From IMG/VR virus record IMGVR_UViG_3300046002_003093, positions 1 through 36,518 of that record: a stretch of DNA of 36,518 nt; one strand, written 5' to 3'. This document shows, one piece after another, positions 23,110-32,128 of the stretch. This stretch comes from a virus. Made by a program: the position numbers and the translations under genes. Each line of letters begins with the position of its first letter. The stretch's first letter is position 1. The notes under the pieces were generated by a model that was given only the letters and a program-made list of their open reading frames with translations, searched no databases and was not told the origin of the DNA.

Positions 23110-24430
23110 GAACGAGGATCAACTACGGGAGGTCCAAACTAATTTTTCAGGTTCCTTTGTGTTTCCTATTCCGAAAGATATGTCAAATTTTTCGGAGGGG
23201 CTATCTATGTTATTTATACATGACTACAAATCAAATGAGTCATATTCAATAGCATTACAACATCAAGAGTTCAAATCAAACATAACATTAGAAACATTAC
23301 AGACATTATTATCATTTAATTATGTAATAGCGTCATCTAAATACATCTTTGATTATTATTTCCCCAGTAAATTTTCAACCGAGTTCCCATTACTCTATTG
23401 GTTAAACAAAGGGGATACAGATTACTTAGAGGATTTATATTCTTTTACATCTAAGTTCAAAAGATTTTATTATCCATCAACATCCTATAACATCTATATT
23501 CCATATTACATGTTCTTAAGATGTTTTAATAGTCAGTTATCTTATTTAAGCACATTGGATAAGAAATCATCTGTCATTGAAAAATATACATCCATTCTAT
23601 CATCTTTAAATCATATTAGAGATAATGGAATATACATTGACATTCCTCAAATAAATGAAGTCTATAATAAAAAATTAACAACATCTTTATTACATCCTAA
23701 ATACATGCTCTATAATGCCACAGGAAGGCCCGTAGGGACATGTAATGGTATTAACCTTAGCGCAATACCAAAAGATGAAAAACATCGCTTAGGATTCATT
23801 TCTAGGCATGATAGAGGGATGTTAGTAGAATTTGATATTAAGTCATTTCATTTATATTTGATCGCAAAGGCCATTGGATATACATTAGAAGAAGAAGATG
23901 TTCACATGTATCTGGCAAAGATTTATTTTAAAAAGAATAATATATCCCCGCAAGAATATGATGAAGCTAAAAAAATGACTTTCTCTAATATTTATTCTGA
24001 AAGGGGGGATGCTAAAAAGATTCCTTTCTTTAACGCATTGTATAAATATAGAGATTCGATATATAGTGAAATGGTTCAAGATAAAGAAGTTGTTGTTCCT
24101 TATTGCGTAAGAACTTTAAAACTATCGAATTTAAAAGACGATTATTCCTATACAAAAGGAAAATTATTCTCTTATGTTATACAATTAATGGAAGTTGAAC
24201 ATTTTTTTGACATTATTAATAAAATTATTGTATATTTGCAGTCGAAAAAAACGCAAATCGTATTATATGTGTATGATTCTTTCTTATTAGATTTTGACAG
24301 AGAAGATGGATTGGAAACATTAAGGGGAATACAAAAGATTATAAACGATTCTGGGTTTAACTCATCTGTGAAAATTGGAAAAAACTATTTTAACATGAAA
24401 TCTTTTGATTTGGAAAACATGAAAGCATGA
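23096..24430 (+). CDS. Short divergent family A DNA polymerase-like protein
   Basis: A 444-residue protein with the polymerase I palm layout. Residues 172-188 (NHIRDNGIYIDIPQINE) match the segment that opens the polymerase part. LHPKYMLYNATGRPVG (199-214) plus GINLSAIP (218-225) match the TGR...NLQ-x-IP template-binding block. Motif A is LVEFDIKSFHLYLIA with D247. Motif B is reduced to AKKMTFSNIY (291-300). Motif C is VLYVYDSFLLDF with D394, Tyr replacing the usual His. Both metal-binding Asp are therefore present. The N-terminal 90 residues look like a decayed proofreading domain, without the DxE motif. The canonical PolA of this phage is at 32882, so this is a second, reduced copy with unknown role. 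It starts inside the preceding gene and shares ATGA with the next. Confidence 0.78.
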   Translation: MMVIENEDQLREVQTNFSGSFVFPIPKDMSNFSEGLSMLFIHDYKSNESYSIALQHQEFKSNITLETLQTLLSFNYVIASSKYIFDYYFPSKFSTEFPLLYWLNKGDTDYLEDLYSFTSKFKRFYYPSTSYNIYIPYYMFLRCFNSQLSYLSTLDKKSSVIEKYTSILSSLNHIRDNGIYIDIPQINEVYNKKLTTSLLHPKYMLYNATGRPVGTCNGINLSAIPKDEKHRLGFISRHDRGMLVEFDIKSFHLYLIAKAIGYTLEEEDVHMYLAKIYFKKNNISPQEYDEAKKMTFSNIYSERGDAKKIPFFNALYKYRDSIYSEMVQDKEVVVPYCVRTLKLSNLKDDYSYTKGKLFSYVIQLMEVEHFFDIINKIIVYLQSKKTQIVLYVYDSFLLDFDREDGLETLRGIQKIINDSGFNSSVKIGKNYFNMKSFDLENMKA

Positions 24431-24837
24431 TTGAGAGGAAACCCACAAAATTATTATGTACTTTTTGCCACCCGCATTTTATAGAAAGTACATTGAAGAC
24501 TATTAGAAACACTTATGATATAACAAACGATAGTGTATTTGTTTTTAGAAATGCATCCGATAATGATGAACTAATTTTGAGTTACAATGTTATTAGAGAG
24601 GAAGACTTTACATTACTTCCATCTACCCTAATACTACATCGAAATAAAGAAACCGGAACTTTATTTACTCTAAATGGTCTTAACATACTTATAGAGCAAT
24701 CTAATAATGGTAAACTTGATGTTAATTACAAAATTGACTGGTATGCTTATGAGAACTGCCTAATAGTTACAGGATCTGATGGATTGAGAATAATCGACTT
24801 AAAGTTTCTTTACAAAAAGAATATTTCTAACATTTAA
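24427..24837 (+). CDS. Hypothetical protein upstream of the SSB gene
   Basis: A 136-residue protein starting in the ATGA overlap with the polymerase-like gene, so translation is probably coupled. Near residues 75-120 it has GTLFTLNGLNILIEQSNNGK and VNYKIDWYAYENCLIVTG, a pattern (TL(Y/F)T-(L/I)N-x-LN ... DW-x-x-Y-x-N) I recall from conserved hypothetical proteins in marine T4-like phages. The N-terminus has a Cys-rich start, LLCTFCHPHF (three Cys/His), but not a full zinc site. Its place between a polymerase-like gene and gp32 suggests a replication-linked role; nothing in the sequence confirms it. Confidence 0.7.
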   Translation: MIERKPTKLLCTFCHPHFIESTLKTIRNTYDITNDSVFVFRNASDNDELILSYNVIREEDFTLLPSTLILHRNKETGTLFTLNGLNILIEQSNNGKLDVNYKIDWYAYENCLIVTGSDGLRIIDLKFLYKKNISNI

Positions 24838-24848
24838 TTTATATAGTT

Positions 24849-25718
24849 ATGAGTAATTTTGCAGAACGTTTCAAACAAGAAGCGAGTAAACTTTCTAACT
24901 CCGGTCCTACAGGTAGAAAGAAAGGTAAAAACATTTTTGATTACATTTGGAGACCTACATCCGTAACTTCCACCATTAGGATAGTACCAAATAAAAGAGA
25001 CCCTGAGTGGCCTTTTTACACGGTATATATACATGGCAGAGACTACGCTACAAAAATAGGTCTAGCCAATTATGAGTTCGCCTCTCCTAAGACTTTCCAA
25101 CAAGAAGATCCTGCCGAGATTTTTGCAAACAAGTTATACAGAGAAGATTATGAGAACAACAAGCAGTTTATTAAGTATTTCTCTCCTCAAAAGTTTTACT
25201 ATGTTCCTATTCTAGTAAGAGGAAAAGAATCCTCGGGAATTAAGGTATGGCCTGTAAACACTAAGACCTACGAGAAAATATTTAATATCATGAACACTAT
25301 TTTTGAGGAAGAAGGAGAGGAATCTTCAAAAATCTTCGACTTAAAGATAGGAACTGACTTAGTTATCACTAAACCTGCGGGAGGTGGCGTAGAAATTACA
25401 GCGAAGAGAAGCCCGACTAATTTGATAGAGAGAGCAGAAGAAGGATATACCATCGAGGATTTTAAGAGGCAATACGAGGAAATGGGAAATATTGAGGATT
25501 TATATATCACCCATACAAAAGAGGAGATTGAAAAAATGGTAACTTCTTTAGCAGGCTCTTTATTCTCAAAAAGCAAGGCTCCGGAATCAACCGAGATTAT
25601 ACGAGGTGGTACAAATGTGAGAGAAACTACGGAAGAAGTAAGGAACAAACCGGTTGAAAAACCAGTAGCTACTAAATCACTTGAAGACGATTTTTCTAAA
25701 TTTCTAGATTCTATATAA
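24849..25718 (+). CDS. gp32: Single-stranded DNA-binding protein, gp32-like
   Basis: A 289-residue SSB that coats single-stranded DNA and organises the replication and recombination proteins. The N-terminal basic helix MSNFAERFKQEASKL, the OB-fold region with FDYIWRPTSVTSTIRIVPNK, YYVPILVRGKESSGIKVW (about residues 116-133), and a flexible acidic tail (SLEDDFSKFLDSI at the end) follow gp32. Residues 230-280 form the expected Ser/Thr/Glu-rich linker. Unlike T4 gp32, it has no Cys at all, so the zinc-binding element is absent. It precedes uvsX by 12 bases and is probably expressed with it. The identification is strong by pattern and context. Confidence 0.88.
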   Translation: MSNFAERFKQEASKLSNSGPTGRKKGKNIFDYIWRPTSVTSTIRIVPNKRDPEWPFYTVYIHGRDYATKIGLANYEFASPKTFQQEDPAEIFANKLYREDYENNKQFIKYFSPQKFYYVPILVRGKESSGIKVWPVNTKTYEKIFNIMNTIFEEEGEESSKIFDLKIGTDLVITKPAGGGVEITAKRSPTNLIERAEEGYTIEDFKRQYEEMGNIEDLYITHTKEEIEKMVTSLAGSLFSKSKAPESTEIIRGGTNVRETTEEVRNKPVEKPVATKSLEDDFSKFLDSI

Positions 25719-25730
25719 AAAAGGTTAATT

Positions 25731-26909
25731 ATGGCAAAGAAAAAGGAATCCTCCCAAGAGAGGACTGACACATCTTTTGCATCATCTTTGATAGATGCAA
25801 TAAATGCTAAGTACAAAAAAGACATAGGGACAGTAGCTTACAAGCTAGAAGACTCTACGCTAGCGCCTACAAATGTTAGCGACTTTGTATCTACCGGATG
25901 TACAACATTAGATATGGCTATCTCCAATAGAGAGAATGGTGGGTACCCCGTAGGTAAGATTGTAGAACTAATAGGACTAGAACAATCCGGAAAATCTTTA
26001 TTAGCTGCTCACGCTATAAAAGAAACACAGAAGAAAGGAGGAATTGGAATTATCATAGATACGGAAAGTGCTGTGAGTAAGGAGTTTTTAACTGCGATAG
26101 GCGTAGATTTAAAAAAGAATTTTGTCTATGTTCAGCACGAGGTTATTGAAGATGTTTTTAATTCCGTTGAAACCATTATAGAACAAATGAGAGCATCTAA
26201 CAAAGATGTAATCGTAACTATTGTTGTGGATTCAGTAATGGGCGCAAGTACAAAGGATGAAATTGAAGGCAATTATGATAAAGATGGATGGGCTACACAA
26301 AAGGCAATCATTATATCTAAAGCCATGCGTAAACTTACAAACTTATTAGGAAGAGAAAAGATTCTTTTAATTTTCACTAACCAACTCAGACAGAACTTGC
26401 AAGCTAGACCAGGAATGGGAGATTCTTACACCACGTCAGGAGGTAAGGCTATAGGTTTTCACTCGTCTATAAGAGTTAAGTTAGTTAAGAAAGGAAAAAT
26501 ACAAGGCCCTGAAAAGGATTTACCTTTAGGTATTACTACAGAAGCGGAGATTATTAAGAACAGGATAGGCCCTCCCCATAGAAAAGCATCCTTCAATATC
26601 ATGTACAATTCAGGAATTGATGATGTAAGTTCAATTATGGACTTCTTAAAAGACAAAGGCATTGCAACATCTTCCGGAGCCTGGTACACTTATAAGTATT
26701 GTAATAGAGAGACAGGAGAAATTATAGAGGAAATAAGATTCCAGAGGAAGGATTTCCACAATAAATTATTTTCCCGAGAAGAAATACGTAAAGATATACT
26801 ATCTAATATTTCTGATTATTATATTACAACATACATTAAAAGAGACGGTAGCGACGAAGGAGATTCTACTCCATTCATTCACATAGAAGAAACGGAAGAT
26901 GACAATTGA
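25731..26909 (+). CDS. uvsX: RecA/UvsX-type recombinase
   Basis: A 392-residue strand-exchange ATPase. Walker A is GLEQSGKS (82-89), and Walker B is VIVTIVVDSVMG with D167. The DNA-binding loop region reads LIFTNQLRQNLQARPGMGDS, then TTSGGKAIGFHSSIRVKLVK, typical of RecA/UvsX. The C-terminus is acidic (IHIEETEDDN), as in many RecA proteins. It drives homologous recombination and, in T4-like phages, recombination-dependent replication with gp32. It lies between gp32 and RNase H and overlaps the latter by 11 bases. Confidence 0.95.
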   Translation: MAKKKESSQERTDTSFASSLIDAINAKYKKDIGTVAYKLEDSTLAPTNVSDFVSTGCTTLDMAISNRENGGYPVGKIVELIGLEQSGKSLLAAHAIKETQKKGGIGIIIDTESAVSKEFLTAIGVDLKKNFVYVQHEVIEDVFNSVETIIEQMRASNKDVIVTIVVDSVMGASTKDEIEGNYDKDGWATQKAIIISKAMRKLTNLLGREKILLIFTNQLRQNLQARPGMGDSYTTSGGKAIGFHSSIRVKLVKKGKIQGPEKDLPLGITTEAEIIKNRIGPPHRKASFNIMYNSGIDDVSSIMDFLKDKGIATSSGAWYTYKYCNRETGEIIEEIRFQRKDFHNKLFSREEIRKDILSNISDYYITTYIKRDGSDEGDSTPFIHIEETEDDN

Positions 26910-27921
26910 TTTATCAAAATTATTGGATAACCATAGATCTATGTCTAACGAAAAGACAGTTCTTATAATAGATGGAACCAATTTATTTGTCAGATGTTTT
27001 TGCGCCTATCCTACATTAAATACGGATGGGCACACAATAGGAGGTGCATTTGGATTCTTAGAAAGCATGTTTTCTTTTGTCAAGACTTATAACATAAATA
27101 AAGTTATTGTTGTATTTGATGGACAAGGAGGATCTGTACGGAGAAAAAAAATGTATAAAGGATACAAATCTGGCAAACATAAAGGGCTTAAGTTGAATAG
27201 ACTTACAGAAAGCAAGACGGAGAGTACAGATAAGGAATCGGAAAGACAAATTAGAAGGCTTATAGAGTATTTAAATAATTTACCTGTTGTCCAATTAATT
27301 ATGGACGGTGTTGAAGCAGATGATGTCATTTCCATACTCGTAAACTCAAGTGAATTAGACGATTACAAATATAAATTTATAATGTCATCTGATAAAGATT
27401 ACCTCCAGTTAGTATCAGAAAACATACAAGTTTATAACCCTACAAAAAAAATCATGTATTCTCCAAAAAAAGTTGTCGAAGAATTTGGAATTATCCCAGA
27501 AAACTTCGTATATTACAAGGCTTTTATAGGGGACCGCAGCGACAACATTCCTAGCTTCGGTTCTATAGGAGAAAAGAACATAATCAAGTTCTTTCCAGAG
27601 ATACGAAATACTAAAATAGAGGATTTAGATTTCTTCTATAACCGAGCAAAGGATTTGATTTCAGAGGGTAAAAAATATAAGGGATTAGACAATCTTATTA
27701 GCGATTTTGATAAACTGGAATTAAACTATAAATTAATTCAGTTACATAACGTTGATGTTTCCTATCATACAAAAAGTGCAATAAGGAGAATATTGCAGGA
27801 TTTTGTGCCCTCTAGTTATGACTATGAATTCATGCAGATGTTTGCGTTCGACGGGCTCTTCTCTAGGATAAACGACTTTGATTCATGGCATAGAAACTTT
27901 GTAAACAGATTAAAATCATAA
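26899..27921 (+). CDS. rnh: RNase H / 5'-3' exonuclease (FEN family)
   Basis: A 340-residue flap endonuclease/5'-nuclease that removes RNA primers. Acidic residues are D25 in LIIDGTNLF, D74 in VVFDGQGG, E139/D141/D142 in GVEADDV, D165/D167 in SSDKDYLQL, and D212/D215 in GDRSDNIP, followed by the helix-3-turn-type region GSIGEKNIIKFF. These match T4 RNase H and the 5'-nuclease domain of polymerase I. Since the PolA at 32882 has no 5'-nuclease domain, this gene supplies that activity separately. The start at 26899 overlaps uvsX; a second ATG at 26941 (MSNEKTVL) would also keep all motifs. Confidence 0.92.
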   Translation: MTIDLSKLLDNHRSMSNEKTVLIIDGTNLFVRCFCAYPTLNTDGHTIGGAFGFLESMFSFVKTYNINKVIVVFDGQGGSVRRKKMYKGYKSGKHKGLKLNRLTESKTESTDKESERQIRRLIEYLNNLPVVQLIMDGVEADDVISILVNSSELDDYKYKFIMSSDKDYLQLVSENIQVYNPTKKIMYSPKKVVEEFGIIPENFVYYKAFIGDRSDNIPSFGSIGEKNIIKFFPEIRNTKIEDLDFFYNRAKDLISEGKKYKGLDNLISDFDKLELNYKLIQLHNVDVSYHTKSAIRRILQDFVPSSYDYEFMQMFAFDGLFSRINDFDSWHRNFVNRLKS

Positions 27922-27924
27922 ATA

Positions 27925-29295
27925 ATGACCGCCAATTTATTAAATTCTTTTGGTACGGATTTTCAAAAGAAGGTTTTGTACAATTTGCTCAATGACGAGA
28001 ATTTTTTTACTCGCATTATTGACATTCTTGATCCAAATTATTTTGAGAACGAGGCTATGTCTTGGGTAGTGGAAAAAATGTATGACTATTATGAGACATA
28101 CAAAATACAGCCCACAATAGATGTTTTGAAAATAAACATCAAAGAGCTAGCAAACAAGGATGATAACGATCCTCAGACAGAGCGAAATAAGATTCATGCC
28201 CAGAGTATTTACATGTTTCTTAAGAGTTCCTTGGATTTTGCTGACTCAAAGGACTTACAACATGTCAAGGACAAAATTGTGGAGTTTTGTAGGAATAGGG
28301 AATATGTAAAAGCCCTAAGAAATGCTGTTGACTTAGTTAAAAGAAATGATTTTGACGCTGCCTTTTCTGCTATAAACAAAGCACATAATGCAGGTTCAGA
28401 ATTAGACTTGGGATACATGTATGAAGAAACTTTAGAAAATAGATACATGGAGGATGATAGAAATCCGATTCCTACTCCATGGCCTGTTCTTAATTCTTAC
28501 ATGAAAGGAGGTCTATCTTATGGTGAACTTGGCGTTGTTCTGTGCCCACCAAAGGGAGGTAAATCATGGTTACTTATATCCTTAGCTGCTCATGCTATGG
28601 AGTTAGGAGTAAACGTAATCTACTATACCATGGAGTTGTACCCTACCCAAATTTCAAAGAGGATTGACGCTTACATCACAGACATATCATTAGATAACTT
28701 GTCTAAAGATAACATGCCTTTGATTAATAAGAAGATGGATGAAATTCCAGGCAAGTTAATCATTAAGAAATATGGAGCATACAAGGCATCTACAATGACT
28801 ATCAGAGGACATTTAGATCAGTGTATCCACCAAGGAATTTCGCCGGGATTAATCATTATAGATGATCCAAAATTACTAAAATCTACAAAGACAGAGAAGA
28901 GATTTGCATTAGATGAAATCTTTACTGACATTAGAAACATAGCAGATGAATATAGAGTTCCAGCATGGGTTCCTTCTCAAGCAAATAGAACATCCGAATC
29001 AGCTAAAATTGTAAATGGAGAACACATTGCAGAATCCTATAATGTTCTCATGGTATGTGACTTCATGTTCTCACTATCAAGAAAAAACATTTACCACATT
29101 GTAGCATCAAGATTAGGAGATTTAGGATTATCATTTGAAGGAGCATTAGATACAAGATGTGGAAAACATGTCATTAATAGTTTGATATCCGATGTAGATG
29201 ATGATGATAGAGGTCCGGCTCCAAAAAATTCAAGTGCATTTGATCCTGCGGAAGTAGACAAGTTTTTTAAGGAGTACAATGAAATTTCAAACTAA
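27925..29295 (+). CDS. gp41: Replicative DNA helicase, DnaB / gp41-like
   Basis: A 456-residue hexameric 5'-3' helicase. Residues 1-165 form a helical N-terminal domain (LNSFGTDFQKKVLYNLLN) as in DnaB. The RecA-like C-terminal part starts with PWPVLNSYMKGGLSYGELGV and has Walker A CPPKGGKS (207-214), the sensor-like VIYYTMELYPTQISKRIDAY (231-250), Walker B GLIIIDDPKLL (D313, D314), and an arginine-rich C-terminal motif, ASRLGDLGLSFEG. It leads the fork, and is encoded with gp32, uvsX and rnh. No primase domain is fused, and no primase gene is seen in the window. Confidence 0.93.
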   Translation: MTANLLNSFGTDFQKKVLYNLLNDENFFTRIIDILDPNYFENEAMSWVVEKMYDYYETYKIQPTIDVLKINIKELANKDDNDPQTERNKIHAQSIYMFLKSSLDFADSKDLQHVKDKIVEFCRNREYVKALRNAVDLVKRNDFDAAFSAINKAHNAGSELDLGYMYEETLENRYMEDDRNPIPTPWPVLNSYMKGGLSYGELGVVLCPPKGGKSWLLISLAAHAMELGVNVIYYTMELYPTQISKRIDAYITDISLDNLSKDNMPLINKKMDEIPGKLIIKKYGAYKASTMTIRGHLDQCIHQGISPGLIIIDDPKLLKSTKTEKRFALDEIFTDIRNIADEYRVPAWVPSQANRTSESAKIVNGEHIAESYNVLMVCDFMFSLSRKNIYHIVASRLGDLGLSFEGALDTRCGKHVINSLISDVDDDDRGPAPKNSSAFDPAEVDKFFKEYNEISN

Positions 29296-29300
29296 GTAGG

Positions 29301-29313
29301 TATTTATTCTTAC
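29301..29313 (+). promoter_or_regulatory. Partial copy of the TATTTATT element before nrdB
   Basis: TATTTATTCTTAC keeps the first eight bases of the element found before phoH, the neck gene and tube paralogue 3. It lies 36 bases before the nrdB ATG, in the only sizeable gap of the replication block. A second A-rich segment, AAAATTATAAACATTTAAC, follows. Confidence 0.3.
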
Positions 29314-29349
29314 CGAAAACAAAATTATAAACATTTAACTTTTCACATT

Positions 29350-30315
29350 ATGCCTCTACTAAAAGAAAGATTGCATTTCAAACCATTTGAGTATCAATGG
29401 GCTTATGATTATTGGTTCAAACAGCAGAACGCCCACTGGTTGCATACAGAAATTAATATGCAAAAAGACATCAAAGATTGGGATGAAAATCTTACTAAAT
29501 CTGAAAAAAATGTCATTGGTAACATCTTAAAAGGATTTGCCCAAACTGAAACACATGTAAATGATTATTGGTCTCAATATGTTACTACATGGTTTCCAAT
29601 TCCTGAAATCAAGATGATGGCAGTAACATTTGGATCATTTGAAACAATACATGCGACAGCCTACTCATATCTCAATGATTCTCTAGGCTTAGATGACTTT
29701 CAAGCATTCATGCAAGATGAGGCTACCATGAATAAATTGCAAGTTTTGATTGATGTGGATAAAAATGATACTTCCATATCAAACATCGCAAGAAGTCTAG
29801 CATTATTTTCCGCATGCGCCGAAGGCATTCAATTGTTTAGTTCTTTCGCAGTTCTTCTCTCTTTTAGAAAATCAAACAGGCTAAAAGGCATTGGTCAACA
29901 AATGATATTTTCCGTAAGAGATGAAAGTTTACATAGCGAAGCAGGATGTAAATTGTTTAGAGAACTGGTTAAAGAGAATCCTGACATCTGGACATCTGAA
30001 TTCAAGAAAAGCATTGTAGAAGGAGTTCAATTCTCTCTCGTAAATGAATTCGTATACATAGAGAGTATTTTTGAAATGGGAGAACTAGAAACCATATCAA
30101 AAGAAGAACTTAAGAACTTTATGTATGACAGAGCCAATAGAAAACTGGTTGAATTAGGATTAGAGCCGATCTACAAAGTAAACCCAAAATTAATGGAAAA
30201 CATGTCCTGGTTTTACATTATGGTATCTGGTGAGCAACAAACCGACTTCTTTGATAACAGGGAAACCGGCTATGCTAAACCTAACGAAGATTGGAACAGT
30301 GATGACTTATTTTAA
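29350..30315 (+). CDS. nrdB: Class I ribonucleotide reductase small subunit
   Basis: A 321-residue R2 subunit that stores the radical needed by NrdA. All iron ligands are visible: D40 (QKDIKDW), E98 and H101 in FETIHATAY, E158 in ACAEGI, E192 and H195 in VRDESLHSEAG. The radical tyrosine is Y105, so it is a canonical class Ia/Ib-type diiron-tyrosyl or dimanganese protein, not the Phe or metal-free variants. The C-terminus (GYAKPNEDWNSDDLF) is the expected acidic tail that docks to the large subunit. It lies 10 bases upstream of nrdA. Confidence 0.96.
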   Translation: MPLLKERLHFKPFEYQWAYDYWFKQQNAHWLHTEINMQKDIKDWDENLTKSEKNVIGNILKGFAQTETHVNDYWSQYVTTWFPIPEIKMMAVTFGSFETIHATAYSYLNDSLGLDDFQAFMQDEATMNKLQVLIDVDKNDTSISNIARSLALFSACAEGIQLFSSFAVLLSFRKSNRLKGIGQQMIFSVRDESLHSEAGCKLFRELVKENPDIWTSEFKKSIVEGVQFSLVNEFVYIESIFEMGELETISKEELKNFMYDRANRKLVELGLEPIYKVNPKLMENMSWFYIMVSGEQQTDFFDNRETGYAKPNEDWNSDDLF

Positions 30316-30325
30316 AATATAAACA

Positions 30326-32050
30326 ATGAACGAACTACACGATTTAGCTAAAAAGCAGGGTTGGTCAATAGATGACATACCGGAGTGGGGTAATAATAGC
30401 TTATACCTAACAACTATACTCGGAGGTTACTTGCAAAATAAAGAAACTCCAAAAGAAGCCTATAATAGAATTGCTAGTACGGCTGCAAATTATTTAAATA
30501 AGCCTGAATTATTTTCTAAGTTTTTTGAGATACTTTGGAATGGTTGGTTAATACCATCTACCCCGGTAATGAGTAACTTTGGAACTAACAGAGGACTACC
30601 TATATCATGTTTCGGTGGCTATATCGGAGATTCTATGTACGATATATACAGGAAGAATCTTGAAATGGCGGTATTGTCTAAACACGGAGGTGGAACGGCC
30701 TATGATTTTTCCGAAATTAGACCTAAAGGAGCACCAATAAAAGATGGCTCCAACGGCACTACTGATGGAATTATACCTTTCATGAAGTCTTTTGATTCTA
30801 CTATCATAGCATCTAAGCAAGGTAAGATGAGAAGAGGTGCTGTAGCTTTATACTTATCTGCAAACCATCCTGAATTTGCAGACTTCCTGAAAATTAGAGA
30901 ACCCAAGGGAGATATTAATAGACAATGCCATAATATTCACATGGGTGCTAAATTCTCTAATGATTTTATGGAGGAGGTCGTTAATAAGAATGGCAGCAAG
31001 AGAGAATTGTGGTTGGAGCATATTAAAACTCGCGTTAAAACCGGAGAACCTTATACCTTTTTTACAGATAATGCTAACGCCAATCTCAAAAGTACGTTCT
31101 CTACATATAATCTTAAGGTGAGACATAGTCAATTATGCGCAGAAATAATGCTACCTTCTGATGAAAATCACACTTTTGTGTGTTGCCTATCTTCTATGAA
31201 TTTGTATAAGTGGGAGGAGTGGTCAAAAACAGATGCAGTCTATTACGCTACTATATTTTTAGACGCAGTTATTTCTGAGTTCTTAGACAAAGCTAAACAC
31301 ATACAAGGAATTGAGGACTCTATAAGATTTGCTGAAAAATCTAGGGCGTTAGGACTTGGAGCGTTGGGATGGGCTTCGTTGCTACAAAAAATGAGAATTC
31401 CTTTTGTAGGCATACAAGCGACCTCGTTAACTAGAGTTATCTTTAGTCACATGAAGGAAAAATCAGATAAGGCCTCTATGTGGATGGCTAGTGAATTTGG
31501 TGAGCCTACATGGTGTAAAGGTAGCGGTTACAGAAATTTAACATGTATTGCCGTAGCACCTAATAGAAGCTCTTCTAAATTAGCCGGTGGCGTATCTCAA
31601 GGAATTGAGCCATTTGCAGCCAACTTATACATGGACGACGACGCAAAAGGAGCGCATCTAAGAAGAAATCCGGATTTAGAGGCATTACTAGATGAAAAGG
31701 GATTAAATATTCCTCAAACATGGGATATAATTGCAGAAGATAAAGGATCTGTTAAAAATATAGATGGATTAACCGAAGAGGAAAAAGAGATATTTAGAAC
31801 CTTTAAGGAAATTAATCAATTAGAACTAGTTAGACAAGCTGCTGTTAGACAAGAGTATATAGATCAAGGACAATCTTTGAATCTCGCTTTTTTCCACGAC
31901 GCTCCTGCTAAATGGATAAATCAAGTACACATTGAAGCCTGGAAACTAGGGATAAAAGCTCTATATTACTTAAGATCCGAAAGTAACTTGAGAGCTGATA
32001 GTAAACAACAGAGAGATTTATATTCTGAATGTATTGTTTGCGAAGGATGA
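30326..32050 (+). CDS. nrdA: Class I ribonucleotide reductase large subunit (short form)
   Basis: A 574-residue catalytic subunit, shorter than the usual 750. It starts near the first helices of the barrel, so the N-terminal ATP-cone for overall activity control is absent. Catalytic features are C95 (GLPISCFGG), C271 and E273 in HSQLCAEIMLP, C286/C287 in FVCCLSSMNL, the Y547-Y548 pair in KALYYLRSES, and the reducible tail C569-x-x-C572 at the very end. One active-site oddity is Q269 where the family has a near-invariant Asn before L-C-x-E. The reading frame is otherwise intact. Followed 11 bases later by a terminator hairpin. Confidence 0.94.
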   Translation: MNELHDLAKKQGWSIDDIPEWGNNSLYLTTILGGYLQNKETPKEAYNRIASTAANYLNKPELFSKFFEILWNGWLIPSTPVMSNFGTNRGLPISCFGGYIGDSMYDIYRKNLEMAVLSKHGGGTAYDFSEIRPKGAPIKDGSNGTTDGIIPFMKSFDSTIIASKQGKMRRGAVALYLSANHPEFADFLKIREPKGDINRQCHNIHMGAKFSNDFMEEVVNKNGSKRELWLEHIKTRVKTGEPYTFFTDNANANLKSTFSTYNLKVRHSQLCAEIMLPSDENHTFVCCLSSMNLYKWEEWSKTDAVYYATIFLDAVISEFLDKAKHIQGIEDSIRFAEKSRALGLGALGWASLLQKMRIPFVGIQATSLTRVIFSHMKEKSDKASMWMASEFGEPTWCKGSGYRNLTCIAVAPNRSSSKLAGGVSQGIEPFAANLYMDDDAKGAHLRRNPDLEALLDEKGLNIPQTWDIIAEDKGSVKNIDGLTEEEKEIFRTFKEINQLELVRQAAVRQEYIDQGQSLNLAFFHDAPAKWINQVHIEAWKLGIKALYYLRSESNLRADSKQQRDLYSECIVCEG

Positions 32051-32060
32051 TAATAAAATT

Positions 32061-32086
32061 AGAGAGGCTTTTTAGCCTCTCTTCTT
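32061..32086 (+). terminator. Terminator hairpin after nrdA
   Basis: AGAGAGGCT (32061-32069), loop TTTT, AGCCTCTCT (32074-32082), a perfect 9-bp stem followed by TCTT. The T tract is short, so termination may be partial. It separates the nrd genes from the next promoter-like element at 32103. Confidence 0.75.
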
Positions 32087-32102
32087 AAAACTATTATGTT
32101 GT

Positions 32103-32120
32103 TATTTGGTTATTATAAAA
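32103..32120 (+). promoter_or_regulatory. Variant TTATTATAAAA element
   Basis: TATTTGGTTATTATAAA is the TATTTATTATAAA element with four extra bases inside it. It ends 9 bases before ATG 32129. The element lies inside the alternative upstream reading frame from 32096, which argues that 32129 is the true start. Confidence 0.4.
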
Positions 32121-32128
32121 AAAACAAA

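Noticed and set aside
30326-32050. NrdA as a truncated pseudogene
   Set aside because: All catalytic Cys, the Tyr pair and the C-terminal CxxC are present; the short length reflects lack of the ATP-cone.
32096-32128. Upstream ATG of the small gene after nrdA
   Set aside because: The extra 11 codons lie in the TTATTATAAAA element; ATG 32129 has the normal A-rich leader.
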